From contig VSPF01000181.1 in assembly GCA_009775195.1 (NCBI GenBank), positions 1-5,227 on the forward strand: a DNA stretch of 5,227 bases, written 5' to 3'. The translations under genes were made by a program, and so were the position numbers. Within the stretch, counting starts at the first letter, position 1. The number at the start of each line of letters is the position of its first letter. The stretch is from Muribaculaceae bacterium. Its GTDB lineage: Bacteria; Bacteroidota; Bacteroidia; Bacteroidales; Muribaculaceae. This document shows positions 1-4,473 of the stretch, piece after piece. The notes under the pieces are model-generated. The model made no database searches and was not told where the DNA came from. It saw nothing but the letters and a program-made list of their open reading frames with translations.

Positions 1-339
1 CTGGCTGAATTTGCCATATCCCTGCTCGGCCGGGATGTAGATTTCCCACCGGTCTCCGACATGCATCTGCTGCAGGGCGATAATCCAACCCGGAATCAGT
101 TCGCGCAGACGGAATGCAGGCGCCACACCGCCACGGCTGCTGTCGAAGGTCTTGCCATTGATAGTCTTACCTGTATAGTGAGCCACTACGACGCTGTTGC
201 GGTTAGGGGTCACACCCTTCGGGTTGCCCGATTTGATTATACGGTAATATACACCCTTATCAAGCGGTCTCACCCCGGCCTCCGCAGCCTTGGCCCGAAG
301 CCACTCACGATTTTTATCTATATATTCTTGCTTTGACAT
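1..339 (-). CDS. FKBP-type peptidyl-prolyl cis-trans isomerase, partial (C-terminus beyond the left edge)
   Basis: Translating the minus strand from the ATG at 339 gives 113 open codons running off the window. Residues 1-45 are a charged helical lead-in (MSKQEYIDKN, then a KAAEAGV stretch). From about residue 50 the FKBP fold is clear: VVVAHYTG (50-57) with Y55, FDSS with F65 and D66, F77, then LIPGW with I82 and W85, and IPAEQGYG (102-109) with Y108. These match the ligand-pocket aromatics and the aspartate of FKBP12-like enzymes, so proline isomerase activity is likely. There is no signal peptide or lipobox, so it should be cytoplasmic, as in FklB-type proteins. An in-frame ATG lies at 351 (adding MCYV) and has an AGAGGA 9-10 bases upstream, so the true start could be 351. 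I prefer 339 because MSKQEYI looks like the normal family N-terminus. The terminator at 576-615 separates the gene from the malic enzyme gene, so it probably has its own promoter, which I could not identify with confidence. Confidence 0.93.
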   Translation of the reverse strand, partial: MSKQEYIDKNREWLRAKAAEAGVRPLDKGVYYRIIKSGNPKGVTPNRNSVVVAHYTGKTINGKTFDSSRGGVAPAFRLRELIPGWIIALQQMHVGDRWEIYIPAEQGYGKFSQ

Positions 340-403
340 TACGTAACACATGTTTTAAAATCCTCTGCAAGATAATAAAAAAATTTTAATTCTGCACTGG
401 ATT

Positions 404-433
404 TTTGATTTGCCCCGGAAATTTATACTTTTG
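404..433 (+). promoter_or_regulatory. Bacteroidetes-type promoter pointing right
   Basis: TTTG at 404-407 and TACTTTTG at 426-433 match the Bacteroidetes -33 (TTTG) and -7 (TAnnTTTG) elements. The 18-base spacer is close to the usual 19-21. Transcription would begin near 440, about 15 bases before the ATG at 456. No conventional plus-strand gene follows, so this promoter must serve the small unit at 440-615. Confidence 0.55.
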
Positions 434-455
434 CATCACAAAAACAACATTACAA

Positions 456-515
456 ATGAAAATCAGCAATCGGGTAAAACGCAACATTCAGATCTATGCT
501 TCAATAGCTATCTGA
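456..515 (+). CDS. Possible 19-residue peptide (hypothetical)
   Basis: An ATG sits about 22 bases after the -7 element, in an A-rich context (TTACAAATG) typical of Bacteroidetes translation starts. It opens the 19-codon frame MKISNRVKRNIQIYASIAI, ending in TGA. The product would have a basic front half and a hydrophobic end. The stop codon is the last triplet of hairpin 1 (488-515), so translation and RNA folding would compete. The same frame continues beyond this TGA (see the feature at 516-593). I recognise no family; it may be a real micro-protein, a leader peptide, the remnant of a longer gene, or chance. Confidence 0.27.
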   Translation: MKISNRVKRNIQIYASIAI

Positions 516-593
516 TTTATCGCCGCAGAGTGAAAAATGGAATCGAATATGGTTCTAAATGAAAAGTTCATTACTAAAAAGGCTGGGACGTAA
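516..593 (+). pseudogene. Possible in-frame continuation of the 19-codon ORF past UGA
   Basis: After the TGA at 513-515 the same frame reads FIAAE, a second TGA at 531-533, then KMESNMVLNEKFITKKAGT, ending at TAA (591-593) inside the terminator hairpin. If both TGA codons were once TGG, the whole would be a 45-residue protein with a short membrane-like segment (IYASIAI-FIAAE) after a basic N-terminus, a sensible layout for a small inner-membrane protein. Genetic code reassignment is excluded locally: tatC and the symporter both end in TGA, and the other genes use TGG for Trp. The remaining readings are a decayed gene or coincidence. Confidence 0.15.
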
Positions 594-615
594 TATGGTT
601 TACGGCTCAGCCTTT
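576..615 (-). terminator. Intrinsic terminator of the malic enzyme gene (possibly two-way)
   Basis: On the minus strand the stem AAAGGCTG...CAGCCTTT encloses an inner stem CGTAA/TTACG with a 6-base loop. The full stem has 16 paired positions with one mismatch and one wobble, and ends directly in TTTTT. It starts 39 bases after the malic enzyme stop codon and closes the operon. The plus-strand tail (TTTCGTTT) is weaker but could also end the small plus-strand transcript. Confidence 0.85.
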
Positions 616-654
616 CGTTTATGCAAACAAGTATGGAAGATTGTCAATCTTCTC

Positions 655-1995
655 CTATGATGAGAGTTTGACCGATGAGACGAGGAAGGCGCGGAGTGCT
701 TTGTCGGTGTCGGCGACGTAGCGGCGCAGGGAGCGACCATAACGGTCGAGGTCGTCGACGGGCCGACGGCTGACACCGCTGTCGACGGCGGCTTTGACTA
801 CGGCCGGGGAGACGACCGACAACAGGCGGCGGTCGAAGGGTTTGGGAAGGATATATTCAGGGCCGAAGTCGAGTTTTTCGTCGGGATATAGTTCCTTGAC
901 CTGGCGGCTGACGGGTTCTCGCGCCAAGGCAGCTATGGCATGTGCCGCAGCCATCTTCATTGCCTCGTTGATGACCGAGGCACGGCAGTCGAGGGCGGCA
1001 CGGAATATGTATGGGAAGCCGAGGACATTGTTAATCTGGTTGGGATAGTCGGAGCGGCCGGTGGCATAGACAAGGTCGCCGCGCACAGTCAGGGCTTTGT
1101 CGCGGGCAATTTCGGGGTCGGGGTTTGCCAGGGCAAACACAACGGGGCGCGGAGCCATCGAGGCAAGCATCTCAGGCGTCAATACATCGGCAACCGAAAG
1201 GCCTACAAACACATCGGCATCGCGCACGGCATCGACAAGTGTGACAACATCGGTGCGCGTAGTGGCAAATTCGGCTTTCTGAGGTGTCAGATTATGACGA
1301 GAAGTCGTAATAACACCTTTACTGTCGCACATCACCACGTTGTCGCGCCTGATACCGAGGGCTATCATCAAGCGTGTGCAAGCTGTCGCGGCCGCCCCGG
1401 CACCGTTAACGACAAGTCGCACCGAGCCGATTGACTTGCCCTGCACCTGAAGGGCATTAATCAGTGCAGCCCCGACTATGACAGCAGTACCATGCTGGTC
1501 GTCGTGCATGACAGGAATACCGCAATGGCCGGCCAGGCCGGCTTCTATTTCGAAACACTCGGGAGCCTTGATATCTTCGAGATTTATACCGCCAAAAGTC
1601 GGCGCGATAGACCTGACTATGTCTACGAACCGGGCCGGGTCTGTCTCGTCGATTTCGATGTCGCAGGCATCGATACCGGCAAAGATTTTAAATAGGAGAG
1701 CCTTGCCCTCCATAACCGGCTTAGATGCCAGAGCCCCGATGTTGCCGAGGCCGAGTACAGCCGTGCCATTCGAAATCACGGCCACCGTATTGCCACGACC
1801 CGTATAGCGGTAAACGTTGTCGGCATCAGCGGCAATCTCGAGACACGGGAAAGCGACGCCCGGCGAATATGCCAGCGATAAATCGTGAGGTGTATAGAAA
1901 GGCTTGGTGGGCACGATTTCCACCTTGCCCGGGCGCGGATAGCGATGATAAGCCAAAGCCTGCGCCCGCATATTGTGTGCTATTTTTTCTTTCAT
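655..1995 (-). CDS. Malic enzyme (MaeB-type catalytic part without the phosphotransacetylase-like domain)
   Basis: The 446-residue product should oxidatively decarboxylate malate to pyruvate and CO2 in the cytoplasm with NAD(P)+. Visible signatures are AYSPGVAFP (42-50, catalytic Tyr43), the GK of VMEGKALLFK (catalytic Lys98), the metal-binding acids E140-D141 in NLEDIKAPE, and MHDDQHGT (163-170, Asp166). The nucleotide-binding loop is VVNGAGAAA (195-203), and the FALANPDPE block is at 287-295. All catalytic residues are present. MaeB enzymes of this sequence type are usually about 760 residues, with a phosphotransacetylase-like regulatory domain after residue about 430. Here the chain stops just after the linker (RPVDDLDRYGRSLRRY), and a terminator follows. 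This is the last gene of the operon, 35 bases after the symporter. The ATG at 1995 starts the family N-terminus (MKEKIAHN...YHRYPRPGK). No Shine-Dalgarno is seen. Cofactor choice (NAD or NADP) cannot be read from the sequence. Confidence 0.93.
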   Translation of the reverse strand: MKEKIAHNMRAQALAYHRYPRPGKVEIVPTKPFYTPHDLSLAYSPGVAFPCLEIAADADNVYRYTGRGNTVAVISNGTAVLGLGNIGALASKPVMEGKALLFKIFAGIDACDIEIDETDPARFVDIVRSIAPTFGGINLEDIKAPECFEIEAGLAGHCGIPVMHDDQHGTAVIVGAALINALQVQGKSIGSVRLVVNGAGAAATACTRLMIALGIRRDNVVMCDSKGVITTSRHNLTPQKAEFATTRTDVVTLVDAVRDADVFVGLSVADVLTPEMLASMAPRPVVFALANPDPEIARDKALTVRGDLVYATGRSDYPNQINNVLGFPYIFRAALDCRASVINEAMKMAAAHAIAALAREPVSRQVKELYPDEKLDFGPEYILPKPFDRRLLSVVSPAVVKAAVDSGVSRRPVDDLDRYGRSLRRYVADTDKALRAFLVSSVKLSS

Positions 1996-2030
1996 ATAAA
2001 ACTAACACACAAGCAGGCAGCAAGGTTTAA

Positions 2031-3209
2031 TCAATCCGTGGCAGAGGTTCTCGATTTTGGCCTGTTTGAAAATATGCGGTCTACAATCTGGGCGATAGCG
2101 CCGTCGCCGGTGATGTTGCAGGCGGTGCCGAAACTGTCCATGGCAATATAGAGGGCAATCATCAGTGCGTTGTCGGCCTCTGAAAAGCCCAACATACTCG
2201 TGAGCAGGCCGAGCGAGGCCATGATTGCCCCACCGGGCACACCGGGAGCGGCCACGATAGTCACGCCGAGCATCGCCACAAAGCCGACAAACATCATGGC
2301 ATCGAAGGGCATACCGCGCACGAGCATCAGTGCCACGGCGCACGACACGATTTTGAGGGTCGAACCCGACATGTGGATGGTGGCGCACAGGGGTATGACA
2401 AACCCGGCAGTGTCGCGGCTGACACCCATGGCCATGGTACGTTCGAGGGTGACGGGGATTGTGGCGGCCGACGACTGCGTGCCGAGGGCGGTGACGTAGG
2501 CCGGAAGCATAGTCCACAATGACTTAAACGGATTGTAGCCACTGAAGATGGCCGCAATGAGGTATTGCAGAACCAGCACGAGCACATGAAGCACGAAAAT
2601 GACGGCGATAATCCTTACGAAGGTCATAAGCACTGGGCCTACGGCCCCCTCGATGGTCATAGACATAAATATGCCGAAGATATAGATTGGCAGCAAGGGC
2701 ACAATCACCTTGGCAATGATTAAATTTATGACACTACGGAAATCCTCGAGCACACCTTTGAGGCGTGCGGCCGAGTGCCCCAACACGGCACAACCGAAGC
2801 CGAGCACAAAAGCGAGTACGAGCGACGAGGTGACACTCATCAGCGGCTCGATGGGGATTTGAAAATAAGGGGCAGGGGTCGCCCCTCCCGTTGCCGCAGC
2901 CGAGACAACAGTCTCGCCAATGAGCGAGGGAAAGGTGAGCGAGGCCGTAAAGTATGCCAGCATACCCGAGCCGAAGGTCATGAGATAGGCAATCGCCACC
3001 GTGACACCGAGCATCGCACCGGCGCGACGACCGATGTCGGCAATAGCCGGTGCCACGAAACCGACGATTAGCAAGGGTATGACGAAGTTGAGAAGACTGC
3101 TAAAGACGGCATTGAATGTCGCAAAGACCGATGCCAGCCATCCGGGGAACACAAATCCGGCCCCTATGCCGAGGGCTATGGCCACTAAAATACGCAATAA
3201 CAACTTCAT
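2031..3209 (-). CDS. SLC1/DAACS-family cation symporter, substrate uncertain
   Basis: This 392-residue integral membrane protein has the layout of dicarboxylate/amino acid:cation symporters (SLC1, DAACS): hydrophobic segments from residue 3 onward, the HP1 serine motif QSSAATIP (245-252), a TM7 motif at 279-283, HP2 GVPGGAI (323-329), and the TM8 block MDSFGTACNITGD (357-369). It would couple uptake of a small organic solute to Na+ or H+. Compared with the archaeal homologue GltPh, D358, T362, N365 and D369 are kept. The position of Arg397, which binds the substrate side-chain carboxylate, is Gly361, and the usual NMDGT motif reads HMSGS. Aspartate or a C4-dicarboxylate is therefore doubtful; a neutral amino acid or another substrate is possible. 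An upstream in-frame ATG at 3251 would add 14 polar residues inside tatC. I chose 3209 because it lies one base after the tatC stop (TGAtATG) and begins directly with the first membrane helix. Confidence 0.9.
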   Translation of the reverse strand: MKLLLRILVAIALGIGAGFVFPGWLASVFATFNAVFSSLLNFVIPLLIVGFVAPAIADIGRRAGAMLGVTVAIAYLMTFGSGMLAYFTASLTFPSLIGETVVSAAATGGATPAPYFQIPIEPLMSVTSSLVLAFVLGFGCAVLGHSAARLKGVLEDFRSVINLIIAKVIVPLLPIYIFGIFMSMTIEGAVGPVLMTFVRIIAVIFVLHVLVLVLQYLIAAIFSGYNPFKSLWTMLPAYVTALGTQSSAATIPVTLERTMAMGVSRDTAGFVIPLCATIHMSGSTLKIVSCAVALMLVRGMPFDAMMFVGFVAMLGVTIVAAPGVPGGAIMASLGLLTSMLGFSEADNALMIALYIAMDSFGTACNITGDGAIAQIVDRIFSNRPKSRTSATD

Positions 3210-3210
3210 A

Positions 3211-3981
3211 TCATGCCGGTACAAGTCGCGCACTGCCTTCCCAGAGCGCATAGATTGGTATAAAGACGAGGAATAGCGTGAACGGGTCGCCGGTGGGGGT
3301 AATTATGGCCGCCACGATTAGCAACACCACTATTGCATGGCGGCGGTAGCGGCTGAAAAATCCGCGTGTCAGCAGGCCCATCTTGCCCAAGAGCCACGCC
3401 ACGAGGGGCAGCTCGAAAACGGCACCCATCATCAGCAAGAGGGTAAAGAAATTGTCCATATACGAGGTGAGTGTCACCATGGGCTCGATTACGTCGCTGA
3501 GCCTGTAGCCGGCCAGGAACTTGACAGCCAGGGGAAAGACGAGGAAATAGCCGGTGGCCACACCGAGATAGAACATCAGGTTGCCGAAGAGAAAAGCGGT
3601 GCGGATACCCTGCTTCTCGTGAGGATATAGGGCCGGAGAAACGAATCCCCACAGCAGATAGAGGATAATGGGAAAACCGACAATCAGCGCCGCCCAGCAC
3701 GATGCCGAGAAGTGCATAAACAACTGCGAGGCAAGCTCGATGCTGACAATGCTGACATTCATATTACCGCCATAGTCATCGCCCATCAGCGATGCAATAT
3801 GGTCGAAAAGGCGGTAGGTGGGGAAATCAGGCGAACATGGGGCCATGATTACGTTGTCGAAAATCCACGGCATGGCGACAAAAGCGGCCACACCGAGCAC
3901 GACCATCACCCCGAAGACCTTGAACAGCACGCCCCGGAGCACATCGAGATGGTCCCAGAAGGTGACATTCCCGCCCGTCAT
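3211..3981 (-). CDS. tatC: Twin-arginine translocase subunit TatC
   Basis: TatC is the polytopic receptor of the Tat pathway: it binds twin-arginine signal peptides and recruits TatA for export of folded proteins across the inner membrane. The 256-residue product shows the family hallmarks: N-terminal TFWDHLDVLRG (7-17), FVSPALYPHEK (113-123) with the conserved Glu122 of the signal-peptide site, the FELP motif (189-192) with Glu190, and the C-terminal ITPTGDPFT (227-235) before the last helix and ALWEGS (245-250). Six membrane segments can be traced. The long first periplasmic loop (about 45-82) resembles the Bacteroidetes form. The N-terminal motif has Val14 where E. coli TatC has the functionally important Glu15, with Asp13 next to it. 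The start codon overlaps the tatA stop by one base (TAATG), and the stop is one base from the symporter start, so the genes are translationally coupled. Confidence 0.95.
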   Translation of the reverse strand: MTGGNVTFWDHLDVLRGVLFKVFGVMVVLGVAAFVAMPWIFDNVIMAPCSPDFPTYRLFDHIASLMGDDYGGNMNVSIVSIELASQLFMHFSASCWAALIVGFPIILYLLWGFVSPALYPHEKQGIRTAFLFGNLMFYLGVATGYFLVFPLAVKFLAGYRLSDVIEPMVTLTSYMDNFFTLLLMMGAVFELPLVAWLLGKMGLLTRGFFSRYRRHAIVVLLIVAAIITPTGDPFTLFLVFIPIYALWEGSARLVPA

Positions 3982-4208
3982 TATTTCTTTGTTTCGGTCT
4001 TGTCGTCGGGTTCGTCGAGGGGTCGGTTCATCTCCTCGCGAGCTTCCTGCATGCCTTTTCGGAACGAGTGTACGCCTTTACCGAGGCCGCGCATCAGCTC
4101 GGGTATCTTGCGGCCGCCAAACAAAAGCAAAATAACCAAGAAAATAATAACCCATTCCCAACCACGGAGATTTCCCAAAAACTGGGGCTGAAAATATGAC
4201 GTAATCAT
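3981..4208 (-). CDS. tatA: Twin-arginine translocase pore subunit TatA/TatE family
   Basis: The 75-residue protein has the standard TatA plan: a short N-terminus, one membrane helix (about 17-30, WEWVIIFLVILLLF) carrying a polar residue (Glu18) near its start, the hinge FGGRKIPEL (30-38), an amphipathic helix (about 38-60, GLGKGVHSFRKG), and an acidic/polar tail (DEPDDKTETKK). It would oligomerise to form the Tat pore with TatC. The open frame extends 44 codons further upstream to 4340, but that stretch lies in AT-rich promoter-like DNA and does not resemble TatA. The ATG at 4208 gives the normal TatA length. It is the first gene of the operon, and its stop overlaps the tatC start (TAATG). 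No TatB gene is present here, which fits the two-component TatAC arrangement. Confidence 0.95.
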   Translation of the reverse strand: MITSYFQPQFLGNLRGWEWVIIFLVILLLFGGRKIPELMRGLGKGVHSFRKGMQEAREEMNRPLDEPDDKTETKK

Positions 4209-4234
4209 AGTAATAATCGATTTATTGATTTTTG

Positions 4235-4265
4235 GAAATGTAAAATTACGAATTATTGGGCGAAA
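4235..4265 (-). promoter_or_regulatory. Candidate promoter of the tatA-tatC-symporter-malic enzyme operon
   Basis: On the minus strand, TTTC (4265-4262) and TACATTTC (4242-4235) are each one base away from the Bacteroidetes -33 TTTG and -7 TAnnTTTG elements. They are separated by a correct 19-base spacer. Initiation would fall near 4228, leaving about 20 untranslated bases before the tatA ATG. Position and spacing are good; both boxes have one mismatch. Confidence 0.4.
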
Positions 4266-4270
4266 ATCAC

Positions 4271-4278
4271 TAACTTTG
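4271..4278 (+). promoter_or_regulatory. Candidate -7 element for fabD (distal)
   Basis: TAACTTTG, followed by CC, is a full match to the Bacteroidetes -7 element TAnnTTTG. No good TTTG lies 19-21 bases upstream (TTAC at 4246-4249 is the closest). If used, fabD would have a leader of about 190 bases containing the inverted repeats at 4301-4348 and 4362-4403. Confidence 0.4.
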
Positions 4279-4300
4279 CCGTAAATTTTAAGACTTATTA

Positions 4301-4348
4301 TTAACCAACTCAACGTAAGCAAGAAAAAGTTGGGGACCAAAGGGTTAA
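4301..4348. repeat. Inverted repeats upstream of fabD, set 1
   Basis: TTAACC (4301-4306) and GGTTAA (4343-4348) are complementary, and CCAAC (4305-4309) pairs with GTTGG (4329-4333). The two pairings share two bases (4305-4306) and so partly exclude each other. They could be alternative folds of a fabD leader, or chance in AT-rich DNA. Confidence 0.25.
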
Positions 4349-4361
4349 AAAGAGGTATTTA

Positions 4362-4403
4362 TACGGCAATCATCCATAGGTTTGCCATGATTACCGCGCC
4401 GTA
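4362..4403. repeat. Nested inverted repeats upstream of fabD, set 2
   Basis: Three complementary pairs are packed together: TACGG (4362-4366) with CCGTA (4399-4403), GGCAA (4365-4369) with TTGCC (4382-4386), and AATCAT (4368-4373) with ATGATT (4387-4392). They overlap, so they give competing structures. This could be a protein-binding site or part of a leader. It overlaps the second promoter-like box. Confidence 0.3.
4377..4384 (+). promoter_or_regulatory. Candidate -7 element for fabD (proximal)
   Basis: TAGGTTTG, followed by CC, is a second full match to TAnnTTTG. It would give a fabD leader of about 85 bases. Only a weak TATT-like -33 (4356-4359) lies upstream at 17 bases. It sits within the inverted-repeat cluster at 4362-4403, where a regulator could block it. 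Confidence 0.33.
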
Positions 4404-4473
4404 ATTAAAAAAGGCTCAAGACCTTGCCCGGCCCCCACCCGAAACCTTGCAGGAATTTAATAAACCAGTCGCA

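Larger units (their letters stand above)
440..615 (+). ncRNA. Candidate small structured RNA (about 175 nt), unassigned
   Basis: Downstream of the promoter at 404-433 three hairpins follow one another on the plus strand. Hairpin 1 (488-515) pairs TCAGAT with ATCTGA and CTAT with ATAG around a 6-base loop, with a 2-base bulge. Hairpin 2 (558-572) pairs AATGAA with TTCATT around a 3-base loop. Hairpin 3 (578-615) has 16 paired positions with one mismatch and one G-U, and is followed on this strand by the weak T-rich tail TTTCGTTT. Together, promoter plus hairpins plus a terminator-like end suggest a small RNA or leader-type transcript. I do not recognise its family. The 5' and 3' ends do not pair, which argues against 6S RNA. 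The transcript also holds the tiny ORF at 456-515, so it could be a small mRNA instead. Confidence 0.35.

Noticed and set aside
61..336. Plus-strand 91-codon open frame at the left edge
   Set aside because: It is antisense to the FKBP gene, whose pocket residues are clearly conserved in the minus-strand frame.
456..593. UGA read as tryptophan genome-wide (alternative genetic code)
   Set aside because: tatC and the symporter gene both end at UGA with correct family lengths, and the other genes use TGG for conserved Trp positions.
940..1434. Long plus-strand open frame (164 codons) opposite the malic enzyme gene
   Set aside because: It lies wholly antisense to a well-supported enzyme. Its composition follows from the high-GC codon pattern of the real gene, and the product (rich in His, Arg, Gly) shows no recognisable domain.
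2002..2517. Minus-strand 171-codon open frame overlapping the 3' part of the symporter gene
   Set aside because: It is a frame-shifted reading of the symporter on the same strand. The His/Arg-rich sequence has no domain or membrane pattern.
3206..3700. Minus-strand 164-codon open frame inside tatC
   Set aside because: It is an alternative reading of tatC, which has all family motifs in its own frame.
4209..4340. N-terminal extension of TatA by 44 residues to an ATG at 4340
   Set aside because: It would cross the promoter-like AT-rich region, does not look like TatA, and would place a second hydrophobic stretch ahead of the normal TatA helix.
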